Shown here piece by piece: positions 1 to 7,269 of a DNA stretch of 11,549 bases. The notes under the pieces were generated by a model. It had not been told where the DNA came from and did not search any database. It was given only the letters and a program-made list of their open reading frames with translations. Source of the DNA: Bacilli bacterium. Its GTDB lineage: Bacteria; Bacillota_I; Bacilli_A; RFN20; CAG-288. How positions within the stretch are numbered: the stretch's first letter is position 1; every line of letters begins with the position of its first letter. The translations under genes were made by a program, and so were the position numbers. The stretch covers positions 1 through 11,549 of the forward strand of contig CAAGIQ010000150.1 of the NCBI GenBank assembly GCA_900769965.1. The letters run 5' to 3'.

Positions 1-35
1 GCACCAATATTGTAATTCATTCGGAAGCAAATTTA

Positions 36-89
36 AACATCACTGGCTAACGCCAGTCTTTTGAGCATGCTCAAAAGACTATGGATGTT
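36..89. repeat. Palindromic element: perfect 26-bp palindrome in a three-stem fold
   Basis: Positions 55-80 form a perfect palindrome with half-site AGTCTTTTGAGCA. It overlaps a second hairpin, ACTGGC (42-47) with GCCAGT (52-57) around a TAAC loop. Both are enclosed by AACATC (36-41) pairing with GATGTT (84-89). The two inner hairpins share AGT at 55-57, so either the long palindrome or the three-stem fold forms in full. No U-tract follows on either strand, which argues against a simple intrinsic terminator. It could be a dispersed intergenic repeat, a protein-binding site or a structured leader; the sequence alone does not decide. Confidence 0.5.
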
Positions 90-193
90 GAATGTGACTT
101 TTCATCAATTAATCATTGACAAAGCTTATCCAATTTTACGTCTTTAAATAATGCGCATAATATCTAGTATTCTACATGATTTTTAGTCTATTA

Positions 194-209
194 TATTAAT
201 ATATTAATA
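194..209. promoter_or_regulatory. 16-bp AT palindrome just upstream of the AraC-type gene's RBS
   Basis: TATTAATATATTAATA is a perfect palindrome ending 2 nt before the GGAGG ribosome binding site (212-216) of the downstream regulator gene. It could be an operator or a weak hairpin near the start site. Short all-AT palindromes arise easily by chance in DNA this AT-rich, so confidence is low. Confidence 0.25.
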
Positions 210-222
210 GCGGAGGTTTATT

Positions 223-1146
223 ATGGAACAAGGTGTAAATATCTATTCATACGTAGATGAGTCGCTTCATGAACTTATAAGTCATGGAAGACCAGAATTT
301 CCTATCGCGTTTTATGGAGATGGTATCACCCCTTTAAAATGTAAACCTCATTACGCTCACTGGCATAATGAAGTCGAGATAACTATTGCTGTTAAAGGTA
401 GTGTTGAAATAAGTTGTAACGATGAAATTATAACCTTAAAGGAAGGACAAGCTATACTTATTAATTCCAACGTTCTTCACTGCATCCTTCATAAGAACAA
501 TCCAGATTCAGTCGTAAGAATAGTTATTTTTAATCCGGTTTTGGTTTATGGATATCATAACTCTGAAATCGAAAGGAAATATGTTAACCCTATAATCAAT
601 TCTCCATACACTTATTATTTGATAAAAGGTGATGAGCCAAATTCATGGGGACATCAATTTGTCGAATCGATTTTGAAAGCTTTTAGATTTAATGTAAATA
701 AAAGAGATGGGTATGAACTCGGCGTTAAAATCATGTTATTAGACGCTTGGTACATCTTCTATAAAAACGTTGAAAAAGGAGAAGTAATAAATTCTAATTA
801 CTCCTCCAAAGTCAAACTTGTTAAATCCGCTATAAACTACATCCATGAAAACTATTCAAAAGACATCACTTTGTTAGATATTGCGGATGCTAGCAACCTT
901 TCAAAAAGTGAGTTATGTAAGCTTTTTAAAAAGTATGTTAACCAATCGCCGATTCAATATCTCTTACGTAAGAGAGTATCTTCTGCGTGTTACTATTTGG
1001 CGTATACCGATAAGAATATTACCGAGATATCTAAAACTGTTGGAATAGAAGATTCTAACTATTTCGCCATTATCTTTAAAAAGATTATGAAAGAATCTCC
1101 TTCGAGTTATCGAAAGAGAAAGGTTGAAGACAGCTTTAAAGATTAA
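223..1146 (+). CDS. AraC-family transcriptional regulator with cupin sensor domain
   Basis: 307 residues, a usual length for the family. Residues about 40-105 look like the AraC-type cupin ligand-binding domain: HWHNEVEI (46-53) supplies the His-rich strand, and a later KEGQAILINSNVLH stretch (73-86) is typical. Residues about 200-300 are the double helix-turn-helix DNA-binding domain: ITLLDIADASNLSKSELCKLF (first HTH, from 215) and ITEISKTVGIEDSNYFAIIF (second HTH, from 266), ending in the family's ESPSSYRK signature (291-298). The ATG is supported by GGAGG six bases upstream. Regulators of this type often control nearby sugar or metabolite genes. Here the nearest gene downstream is on the other strand and abuts it tail to tail, so its target may lie to the left, outside the window. 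The ligand is unknown. Confidence 0.92.
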   Translation: MEQGVNIYSYVDESLHELISHGRPEFPIAFYGDGITPLKCKPHYAHWHNEVEITIAVKGSVEISCNDEIITLKEGQAILINSNVLHCILHKNNPDSVVRIVIFNPVLVYGYHNSEIERKYVNPIINSPYTYYLIKGDEPNSWGHQFVESILKAFRFNVNKRDGYELGVKIMLLDAWYIFYKNVEKGEVINSNYSSKVKLVKSAINYIHENYSKDITLLDIADASNLSKSELCKLFKKYVNQSPIQYLLRKRVSSACYYLAYTDKNITEISKTVGIEDSNYFAIIFKKIMKESPSSYRKRKVEDSFKD

Positions 1147-2265
1147 TTATTTTACTGTAATAAGTTCGTATTCTCTTGAGCCAAGGCCAATCTTTTCGGC
1201 GTGCTCTAAAGTAGCTTTCCATTCGATGTTTGGATTGTTATCTTTAAAGTGGTCGTGATGGCAGTTCCAATGATCCTTATTAAGGTTATCGGATAGTTGG
1301 GAATTTCTTAATGGAGTTTCCTTTAAGCAGAGATCAGCGCAAGCTTTATCTAAAGCTACAGGATCAAAAGATGCTAGAACACCGATATTTGGAAGAATTG
1401 GAGCATCGTTTTCACCATGACAATCGCAGTTAGGAGAAACATCCATGATAAAAGAGATGTGGAAGCAAGGTCTATTTTGAGTGACTGCTAAAGCGTATTC
1501 AGCCATCTTCTTGTCCAATAGTTCATTGGAATTCCAATTGGTGTTATGAATCGCGTTAAATCCACAAGCGCCGATGCATCTTCCGCAACCCTTACATAAG
1601 TTTGGATCGATGTAAGCTTTGTTATCTACGAATAATATAGCGTTAGATCCACATTCTTTAGCGCAGTGTCTACAACCTCTGCAGAGTTCTTTTCTAACTT
1701 CAGGTTTTCCTTCTTGGTGTTGTTCCATCTTACCTGAAATGGAGCCACAACCCATACCGATATTCTTGATTGTACCACCAAAACCAGTGGATTCGTGACC
1801 TTTAAAGTGACTTAAAGAGATGAAGACATCTGCATCCATTATAGCTCTACCAATTTTGGCTTCTTTAACGTATTCGCCGTTTACTTTTACTTCGACTTCA
1901 TCAGTTCCTCTTAATCCGTCACCGATTATTACATGGCAACCAGAAGTTATGGTGTTAAATCCATTTATTTCAGCGCAATCTAAATGATCTAAAGCGTTTT
2001 TCCTGCTTCCAGGATAAAGGGTGTTGCAGTCAGTTAAGAAAGGTTTTCCACCTTTATCTTTAATTAGGTCTACTACAGCCTTAACATAATTTGGTCTTAA
2101 AAAAGCTAAGTTACCTAGTTCTCCAAAATGCATCTTTATAGCGGTAAATTTCCCATCGAAATCGATGTCATATATTCCGGCTTTTTTACATAACCTTTTA
2201 ACTTTTTCTATCATCGATGTTCCTACTGGACATCTAAAATCGGTGAAGTATACTTTTGAACTCAT
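1147..2265 (-). CDS. DUF362-family protein with two 4Fe-4S ferredoxin motifs
   Basis: 372 residues, no signal peptide or membrane segment, so cytoplasmic. The N-terminal part matches the DUF362 family, including HFKGHESTGFGGTIKNIGMG (153-172), a family hallmark. Two classical 4Fe-4S motifs follow: Cys195/198/201 with Cys205, and Cys224/227/230 with Cys234. Together they form a bacterial 2[4Fe-4S] ferredoxin module that could carry low-potential electrons. A second DUF362 segment follows (about 255-315). The C-terminus has a Cys/His cluster, HWNCHHDH (332-339), that looks metal-binding. Substrate and partner are unknown for this family. It is the last gene of a three-gene operon: its ATG overlaps the stop of the transporter gene as ATGA, and its ribosome binding site AAGGAG lies inside that gene. 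Confidence 0.88.
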   Translation of the reverse strand: MSSKVYFTDFRCPVGTSMIEKVKRLCKKAGIYDIDFDGKFTAIKMHFGELGNLAFLRPNYVKAVVDLIKDKGGKPFLTDCNTLYPGSRKNALDHLDCAEINGFNTITSGCHVIIGDGLRGTDEVEVKVNGEYVKEAKIGRAIMDADVFISLSHFKGHESTGFGGTIKNIGMGCGSISGKMEQHQEGKPEVRKELCRGCRHCAKECGSNAILFVDNKAYIDPNLCKGCGRCIGACGFNAIHNTNWNSNELLDKKMAEYALAVTQNRPCFHISFIMDVSPNCDCHGENDAPILPNIGVLASFDPVALDKACADLCLKETPLRNSQLSDNLNKDHWNCHHDHFKDNNPNIEWKATLEHAEKIGLGSREYELITVK

Positions 2266-2939
2266 CTTTTTTCTCCTTGTGAATTATTGAATATTTTAAA
2301 TAAGAAATATAAAGCTATAGCACCTATAGAGTTACCTATAATTGAAACTAGTAAACCTATAAAACTTGGCAAGAAATTTGAACTAAATATGAAATTAGCA
2401 GCGGAGAGGTAGAACATGTTAGCGATGCAGTGAGAGAAGGAACAGATTACGAATATCGAGACTGAGAAAAGCAATCCAACAACCTTTATAACATTAGATT
2501 CGGCTTTGTTATATATCTCAACTGCTAAGTAGACAAGCATTCCGCAGAAAAATGATTGAATTAGTACCTTTAAATAGCTGTTAAACGATGTTAAATCGAT
2601 AGTTTTTGCATTAGCTATATTAGTTAATACATTTAAGATGTCTTCGTTAAGGGTAAAGTAAACTAGATAGCCTGTAACAAAAGCTCCTACTAGATTACCT
2701 AGTAGCATATAAGCAAGATCTAATAGGAAGAATTTGTCGTTATCGAAGACTTTTCCAATTTTTCCAGTGTATAGCTTTAATTTGAAAAAGCACACTAAAA
2801 GCAGACCAGTCCCAAAGAGAATTGATCCAGCCACTTTGCTTCCGTATAAAGAAGCGTAAGCAAAAGCTAAAGAGCCGAAAGAAATAGCTAATCCTGCTAA
2901 TATTCCTCCAAAAAAATTGTTTATAAATCTATTCATCAT
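2262..2939 (-). CDS. Formate/nitrite transporter (FNT) family channel
   Basis: 225 residues, mostly hydrophobic with about six membrane segments, as in FocA, NirC and HSC channels (family length about 250-280, so slightly short). The signature SHCIANMFYL (169-178) matches the FNT motif around the central pore His, here His170. FGTGLLLVCFFKLKLYTGK (42-60) matches the conserved 'LFTG' half-helix region, and GNSIGA (202-207) the last-helix motif. FNT channels pass small monovalent anions such as formate, nitrite, lactate or hydrosulfide. The substrate cannot be told from the motifs. Two ATGs in a row (2937-2939, 2934-2936) are possible starts; the first overlaps the preceding lipoprotein stop by 4 nt and the second by 1 nt, so translation is probably coupled. 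The Shine-Dalgarno AAGG is modest. Confidence 0.87.
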   Translation of the reverse strand: MMNRFINNFFGGILAGLAISFGSLAFAYASLYGSKVAGSILFGTGLLLVCFFKLKLYTGKIGKVFDNDKFFLLDLAYMLLGNLVGAFVTGYLVYFTLNEDILNVLTNIANAKTIDLTSFNSYLKVLIQSFFCGMLVYLAVEIYNKAESNVIKVVGLLFSVSIFVICSFSHCIANMFYLSAANFIFSSNFLPSFIGLLVSIIGNSIGAIALYFLFKIFNNSQGEKR

Positions 2940-3691
2940 CCATTAACCTTTTTAATTATGCAGCTTCCATCAACGGAATCGAAATCGATATTTAGTAGTT
3001 TGTTGCCGTATTCTTTTGTACTGTAGTCAGAAGAGAAAGCTCCACCAACTGTATCAAAAGATACTTTATAACCTAACTCTTCTTTGATACCTACTTCGAG
3101 ATTTCCTCCGGTAGTATCCATGTTGAGATAGCACGTAGAAGTGCTAGTAACTTCTCTGATAGTTAATGAGCCACCGACAGAATTGAGATTGATGTTGTTA
3201 AATTTGATTTTGGAAATCGTTGAGTCTCCACCGACGGAATCGATGTTTAAATTCTCGATTTCGATGTTAGAAGCATTAATAGAAGTGCTAACTACATCTA
3301 TATCAATAGAAGAGAAAGAAGTAGGAATAGTGATATAAATCTCTTTTTGAAGATATTTCATCTCTTCGTTTGTTGTTCCATTTTTGACAAATTTAATATC
3401 TACAGAGTTGTTTTCAGCTAAGTAGTAGCAAGGAAAAAATTTTTTGGAATCTAATTGTTTTTCATACATCTTAAATTCGTCACCTTCTTGAGTGATGTTT
3501 ATGTATCCTGAGATGTAATCTATTGAAAACGAAGAAATCTCTTTAGATGAAAAATCGTAGTTTTCAGTTAACTCTACATACCTAGAAGATTCGTTGTAGT
3601 TATATGATCCTAAAACAACAATATTTGTTGTGGAACAGGAAGATAAAGTTAAAACTACAAATGGTATTATTAGTTTAGAAAAATTTTTCAT
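2936..3691 (-). CDS. Lipoprotein with DUF4097-like beta-repeat domain
   Basis: 251 residues. The N-terminus is a lipoprotein signal peptide: MKNFSK, a hydrophobic core, then LTLSSC with the acylated Cys at 19. The C-terminal half carries five spaced repeats of the form [D/N][S/T]xGG or a variant: 151-155, 170-174, 192-196, 213-217 and 238-242 (the last reads DSVDG). Each sits in alternating hydrophobic beta strands, the pattern of DUF4097/DUF4098-type beta-helix domains often called putative adhesins. Function is unknown for the family. It is the first gene of an operon with an FNT channel and an Fe-S protein, so it may be a surface component of that system; this is inference. The start is supported by AAAGGA nine bases upstream. 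Confidence 0.72.
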   Translation of the reverse strand: MKNFSKLIIPFVVLTLSSCSTTNIVVLGSYNYNESSRYVELTENYDFSSKEISSFSIDYISGYINITQEGDEFKMYEKQLDSKKFFPCYYLAENNSVDIKFVKNGTTNEEMKYLQKEIYITIPTSFSSIDIDVVSTSINASNIEIENLNIDSVGGDSTISKIKFNNINLNSVGGSLTIREVTSTSTCYLNMDTTGGNLEVGIKEELGYKVSFDTVGGAFSSDYSTKEYGNKLLNIDFDSVDGSCIIKKVNG

Positions 3692-3714
3692 GGTTTTTTA
3701 TCCTTTTCTTTCTA

Positions 3715-3720
3715 AGTATA
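3715..3720 (-). promoter_or_regulatory. Extended -10 promoter for the lipoprotein-FNT-DUF362 operon
   Basis: On the minus strand this reads TATACT, preceded by TGA, giving an extended -10 element TGATATACT 23 bases before the start codon. No good -35 hexamer lies 16-18 bases upstream, as is usual for extended -10 promoters. It lies in one arm of the inverted repeat at 3717-3747, which also carries the promoter of the divergent aminotransferase gene. Confidence 0.55.
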
Positions 3721-3747
3721 TCACTTTAGGTTTTAAATAGTGATATA
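3717..3747. promoter_or_regulatory. Inverted repeat spanning the divergent promoters
   Basis: TATATCACT (3717-3725) and AGTGATATA (3739-3747) are perfect 9-bp inverted repeats separated by 13 bp. Each arm overlaps the -10 element of one of the two divergent promoters. It could be an operator for a dimeric regulator, or simply two similar extended -10 promoters placed back to back. In either case RNA polymerase cannot easily occupy both at once. Confidence 0.5.
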
Positions 3748-3749
3748 AT
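3741..3749 (+). promoter_or_regulatory. Extended -10 promoter for the aminotransferase gene
   Basis: TGATATAAT is a consensus -10 hexamer (3744-3749) with the TGn extension. It lies 32 bases before the ATG at 3782. The -35 region (about 3721-3726, TCACTT) is poor, as expected for an extended -10 promoter. AAAGGA at 3766-3771 is the ribosome binding site. Confidence 0.6.
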
Positions 3750-3781
3750 TTTCTAGTATTATGTGAAAGGAAAAATTTGTT

Positions 3782-5011
3782 ATGGCTTCATTTGTTGCAT
3801 CCAGAGCTGAATCTGGTTTAAAAAAGACTGATATATTGCTTATTGCTGCTGAAGCAAAGCGAGATTTACAAAGCGGTAATAAAGTTATCGACGCTTCGAT
3901 AGGATCTTTCCTTTACGATAATAAGAAGCTTGGTTCTGTTAGCAAGATAAAGGAAAGTTTAAAAGAATCTATTACTGATAGATTAGGTTATCCTCCAGTA
4001 AAAGGGTATGAAGAGTATAAAGAAGCCGTTTTAAGATGGCTTTTAAAAGATAGATATGAGGAGGTTTTAAGTTCTAAGAAAGTGGCTTTTGGTGCTACTA
4101 TAGGAGGAACCGGGGCTTGCTATATCGCTTTTAACACTTTTTTAGATAAGGGCGAAACTGTTCTTCTTCCTGAACCGATGTGGAGCAACTACACTCAAAT
4201 CGCTGATAAAAGTAATGTTAAGCATGATAGATATGAATTATTCGATGAAAATAACAACTTCAATATCGCTTCTTTAAAAGAAAGAATCGAAGAAGCTAAG
4301 AAGTATTATAAGCATCTTTTAATTGTTATAAATGACCCGTGTCAAAATCCTACAGGGTTTTCGATGGTTGAGAAAGAACACGAGGAACTTATCTCACTTC
4401 TTAACGAAGAAGGGAAAGATGTTGCGATTACAGTTCTTTACGATTTAGCTTACCTAGATTTTTTAACTGGAGGTAAAAAAAGGTATTATCTATTCGATAT
4501 GCTTTTAGATAGAAAGCTTAATTTCCTTCCTTCATTTGCTTTCTCCTGCTCAAAATCTTTTGGAGGTTATGGGTTAAGAAACGGGGCTTTATTTGCTTTA
4601 GCGGAAGATGAATCTACGAAAAAGGAAATTGAGACTTCGATTGAATCTTTAGCAAGAGGCACCTATTCTTGTCCTCCAGGAGCATCTTTATACTCGGTAG
4701 CTAGAGCGTTATTAGATGATGAGAAGAGAGCTAATATAGTTGAAGAGATATCGTATAACTCTGAGATTCTTTTAAAAAGAGGTGCTAAGTTAGTTAAATT
4801 ATTAAAGGAATCAAATATTCCTTTCTATAGATATGATTCAGGTTTCTTCTTGACTTTAAAAGTCGATGATGCTTTCAGAGTTTATGAAGAACTTAAAAAG
4901 AAACACATTTATGTAGTTCCTATTGCTGATAAACAAGTTAGAATCGCTCTTTCAGGAATTAGCGAAGAAGAGATTGAACTACTAGTAAAAGAATTAAGAG
5001 AAGTTATATAA
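3782..5011 (+). CDS. Class I PLP aminotransferase, aspartate/aromatic aminotransferase type
   Basis: 409 residues, a normal length for fold-type I aminotransferases. Transfers an amino group between an amino acid and a 2-oxo acid using pyridoxal phosphate in the cytoplasm. Motifs in order: GGTGA (108-112, phosphate-binding loop), EPMWSNY (131-137, Trp stacking on PLP), NDPCQNPTG (184-192, with Asn189), YDLAY (220-224, with Asp221 pairing to the pyridine nitrogen and Tyr224), SCSKSFGGYGLRNG (255-268, Schiff-base Lys258 and phosphate-binding Arg266), ARGTYSCPP (291-299, with Arg292) and VRIALSG (386-392, Arg387 for the substrate carboxylate). This layout matches the subgroup I-alpha enzymes AspC/TyrB nearly residue for residue. 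Conserved Arg292 suits dicarboxylic substrates, but aromatic ones are also possible. It is a single-gene unit with its own promoter and terminator. Confidence 0.9.
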   Translation: MASFVASRAESGLKKTDILLIAAEAKRDLQSGNKVIDASIGSFLYDNKKLGSVSKIKESLKESITDRLGYPPVKGYEEYKEAVLRWLLKDRYEEVLSSKKVAFGATIGGTGACYIAFNTFLDKGETVLLPEPMWSNYTQIADKSNVKHDRYELFDENNNFNIASLKERIEEAKKYYKHLLIVINDPCQNPTGFSMVEKEHEELISLLNEEGKDVAITVLYDLAYLDFLTGGKKRYYLFDMLLDRKLNFLPSFAFSCSKSFGGYGLRNGALFALAEDESTKKEIETSIESLARGTYSCPPGASLYSVARALLDDEKRANIVEEISYNSEILLKRGAKLVKLLKESNIPFYRYDSGFFLTLKVDDAFRVYEELKKKHIYVVPIADKQVRIALSGISEEEIELLVKELREVI

Positions 5012-5014
5012 GAA

Positions 5015-5043
5015 AAAGGGAAGTCATTTAGTGGCTTCCCTTT
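5015..5043. terminator. Bidirectional intrinsic terminator between convergent genes
   Basis: AAAGGGAAGTCA (5015-5026) pairs with TGGCTTCCCTTT (5032-5043) through 12 bp (one G-T) around a five-base loop. T-rich sequence follows on the plus strand (5041-5056), and AAAAA just before the stem gives a U-tract on the minus strand. It ends the aminotransferase gene (stop at 5011) and the minus-strand operon (stop at 5048). Confidence 0.88.
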
Positions 5044-5047
5044 GATT

Positions 5048-5779
5048 CTATTTCTTAGATAGTTCTTCTTTGATGAAACTTGGCTCCATATACTGGTAAG
5101 TTACAGTATCAACATGGTTAATCACTGAAGAGAGATTTTCTTTATCCTCGATGGTCCATACGTTAACAAAGTGTTTCTTTTGATAACGACGATACTTCTC
5201 TAAATGAGTTAATCTATCTTCGATATCGAGCGATTCGAATAGATGTCTAAGTTTAAATACCCACTCGTGTTCATGCGTTATTAATAATCCGCGCATGATT
5301 CCTTTCTTTCCAAAGAAATATAAGGCTCGTGGATCAAATGAAATAAGGAAAAATTTAGATTTATCTCTGATATCTTTTAATTCGTTTTGAAGTGCTTTGG
5401 CTAGAGCTTTGTTATTCTTGTTACGAGATTTAAGTTCGATTACTAGAGGAACTCTTTCATCGTTTAATTTTAACACCTCTTGAAGAGTAGGGACTTCTTC
5501 GCCATCTAATAAGCGGTAATTATCCTTGATTTCCTTTAAGGTTAGTTCTTCGATAATACCTTCTTTTGAAGTTGTCCTAACTAAGTTATCATCGTGACAG
5601 ACTATGAGTTTCCCGTCTTTAGAAAGATGTACATCTAATTCGAATGCGGTGTCGTTATCGATGGCTTTTTTAAAAGCATCTAAGCCGTTTTCGGTGCTGA
5701 CTTCATCGTGAAGACCTCTATGAGCTATGCCGAGAAGAAATCTTTTATCTATTTTCTTAATAAACTTTGATTTTTTCAT
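5048..5779 (-). CDS. Glycerophosphodiester phosphodiesterase (GDPD family)
   Basis: 243 residues, no signal peptide, so probably cytoplasmic. Hydrolyses glycerophosphodiesters (such as glycerophosphocholine or glycerophosphoglycerol) to glycerol 3-phosphate and an alcohol. The TIM-barrel family motifs are clear: AHRG with His20 and Arg21, ENG (30-32), FELDVHLSKDGKLIVCHDD (46-64) with Glu47, Asp49 and the general acid/base His62, PTLQEVL (97-103), IELK (114-117, metal-binding Glu115) and NVWTIED (206-212). The stretch between about 160 and 200 lacks the usual later motifs and is the least typical part. The ATG lies 2 nt after the transporter's stop and has no recognisable Shine-Dalgarno sequence, so translation is probably coupled to the transporter. 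Last gene of the operon. Confidence 0.9.
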   Translation of the reverse strand: MKKSKFIKKIDKRFLLGIAHRGLHDEVSTENGLDAFKKAIDNDTAFELDVHLSKDGKLIVCHDDNLVRTTSKEGIIEELTLKEIKDNYRLLDGEEVPTLQEVLKLNDERVPLVIELKSRNKNNKALAKALQNELKDIRDKSKFFLISFDPRALYFFGKKGIMRGLLITHEHEWVFKLRHLFESLDIEDRLTHLEKYRRYQKKHFVNVWTIEDKENLSSVINHVDTVTYQYMEPSFIKEELSKK

Positions 5780-5781
5780 AA

Positions 5782-7224
5782 TTAATCGTCAACGTCTAAC
5801 GATTCGAGGATACCTTTCTTTTCAACGTTTTCATTCTTGATGTTCTTAACGAACATGAATATAACAGTAGCTATTCCACAGCAGACTAAAGCGTAAACTG
5901 GGAGAAGGTTAAATGAGAAGTTTGGAATGAGTAATAACAAACCTAATAAGCACGGTGTTATGGTTTGAGCCGCCATTGAAGAGGCGTAGTAGAAACCTGT
6001 GAATTGACCGACTTTCTTACTCGAACATAATTCGACAACCATCGGGAATGAGTTGACGTGAACCAAGGACATTCCTAAGCCTTTGAAGAACCAGATGAAG
6101 TAGAGGTAGACTGGGAACGAATTGTATTTACCTGCTTCTGGAACTGGAATTGTGGTAACTAAGGAGATAACCATCCAGACGGTTAATGAGACGGCAGTTA
6201 ATGCTAAACCGGTGGTGATTGTCCACTTACGTCCAATCTTAGAAGCTAAGATACCACCGACGACAAAGCCTAATACCGATCCGACACCACCAACTATGAC
6301 GTTGATCATGTTAGAAGAAGATGAGCAATGTAGGTGATAGATGGTATAGTTACCCATGAAGGTTCCGATTCCGTTATCAGCCATAAACCATAAGAATTCA
6401 GCGGCTAAGATCAATAGAAGCATGGTCTTGTTAGCTTTAGACATAGGTTTGTCATCGTCGATTTTGCTTTCGACTGCTGCTAGTTGTTCGCCTCTAGCCA
6501 TTTCAGGAGCCATTTCTTCTTCAATCTTGTTTTCGTTGATGCAGAAGAATAAAACTAAAGCTGAAATAATCATGAGAATAGAAGCGACGATAAATGGAGC
6601 TTCGATAATCCAGATGTTATGGTATTGTGATTCTTTTCCTTCTTTTAGTGAGAAGTAGTTAGTCATGACGAAGAGCAAACCAACTACAGTAGCGAAAGCA
6701 CCACCTATATAACCCATGATGTTGATGATACCATTAGCTTTACTTCTAAGAGGTTTAGGAGTGATGTCTGGCATTAAAGCGACAGCTGGATTTCTATACA
6801 TCATAGCGAAGAAGACTACCATTGCCATAGTTGCAATAGTGCCTGCTAAGCTGTTGTAGTGAACACAAACTGGAATAAATGGGAAGGCGATAGCGCAAAG
6901 GAATGTTCCGACTAAGATGTATGGCATTCTCTTACCAAGTCTTGTATGTGTTTTGTCCGAGAGTCGTCCGAATATCGGCAACATGATCAAAGCGGCTAAG
7001 TTATCTAGAGCCATGACCATACCGACGAGGTATTGAACTTCCTTTTCGCTTTCGGTGTTAAATGCGCTCTTAAATAACTCGGTTAAGAACGTTGGACACC
7101 ACGAGTCGTAAACTTGCCAGAGAAGGAGAATTCCAAAGAACGCAAAACCGATGATGAAGGTTCTTTTGTAATTCAATTTCAATGGTCCAGTATAGACTGC
7201 TGTTTCATTTGAATTTTCATTCAT
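5782..7224 (-). CDS. MFS transporter, GPH/SLC45-like sugar:cation symporter family
   Basis: 480 residues with about 12 hydrophobic membrane segments. The loop after the second segment, GRLSDKTHTRLGKRMPYI (86-103), is the form seen in the glycoside-pentoside-hexuronide (GPH) and SLC45 sucrose-transporter branch of MFS. YRNPAVALMPDITPKPLRSK (143-162) is also characteristic of bacterial SLC45-like members. A charged cytoplasmic loop (about 229-266) divides the two halves, and the second half has a partial repeat of the loop motif (GRKW, 331-334). Likely imports a sugar or glycoside with a cation; the substrate is not readable from the sequence. Shine-Dalgarno AAAGGA precedes the ATG. It sits between a HAD phosphatase (45-nt gap) and GDPD (2-nt gap). 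Confidence 0.88.
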   Translation of the reverse strand: MNENSNETAVYTGPLKLNYKRTFIIGFAFFGILLLWQVYDSWCPTFLTELFKSAFNTESEKEVQYLVGMVMALDNLAALIMLPIFGRLSDKTHTRLGKRMPYILVGTFLCAIAFPFIPVCVHYNSLAGTIATMAMVVFFAMMYRNPAVALMPDITPKPLRSKANGIINIMGYIGGAFATVVGLLFVMTNYFSLKEGKESQYHNIWIIEAPFIVASILMIISALVLFFCINENKIEEEMAPEMARGEQLAAVESKIDDDKPMSKANKTMLLLILAAEFLWFMADNGIGTFMGNYTIYHLHCSSSSNMINVIVGGVGSVLGFVVGGILASKIGRKWTITTGLALTAVSLTVWMVISLVTTIPVPEAGKYNSFPVYLYFIWFFKGLGMSLVHVNSFPMVVELCSSKKVGQFTGFYYASSMAAQTITPCLLGLLLLIPNFSFNLLPVYALVCCGIATVIFMFVKNIKNENVEKKGILESLDVDD

Positions 7225-7269
7225 AATTTTTTATCCTTTCTTTCCATCTTTTAAAGGTAAGATGTTAAC

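Larger units (their letters stand above)
1..222. other. Non-coding region upstream of the AraC-type regulator gene
   Basis: No convincing gene is present. One forward frame is open from the window edge to a TAA at 48-50 and could be the last 15 codons of an upstream protein, but this is too short to judge. The region holds a palindromic foldable element (36-89), a TTGACA box at 116-121 without a well-spaced -10 element, a possible CATAAT -10 at 156-161, and a 16-bp AT palindrome (194-209) just ahead of a strong GGAGG ribosome binding site at 212-216. The regulator's promoter therefore probably lies in 116-165, but I cannot fix it. Confidence 0.6.

Noticed and set aside
3..50. Open forward frame from the window edge to TAA, encoding 15 residues such as NIVIHSEANLNITG
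   Set aside because: It could be the end of an upstream gene, but 15 codons are too few to separate from chance.
116..163. TTGACA box as a promoter for the AraC-type gene
   Set aside because: There is no -10 hexamer 16-18 bases downstream. TTTACG/CATAAT is a weaker pair with a 15-base spacer, so no promoter is called.
1099..1116. Stem-loop near the end of the AraC-type gene as a terminator for the opposing operon
   Set aside because: It is seven base pairs with one G-U pair, sits inside coding sequence and has no U-tract after it on the minus strand.
6122..6658. Plus-strand open frames opposite the MFS transporter gene
   Set aside because: They lie antisense to a clear membrane transporter, lack ribosome binding sites and resemble no protein family.
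7245..7264. CATCTT/AAGATG hairpin between the HAD and MFS genes as a terminator
   Set aside because: The stem is only six AT-rich base pairs with no U-tract; the gap looks like an ordinary intra-operon spacer.
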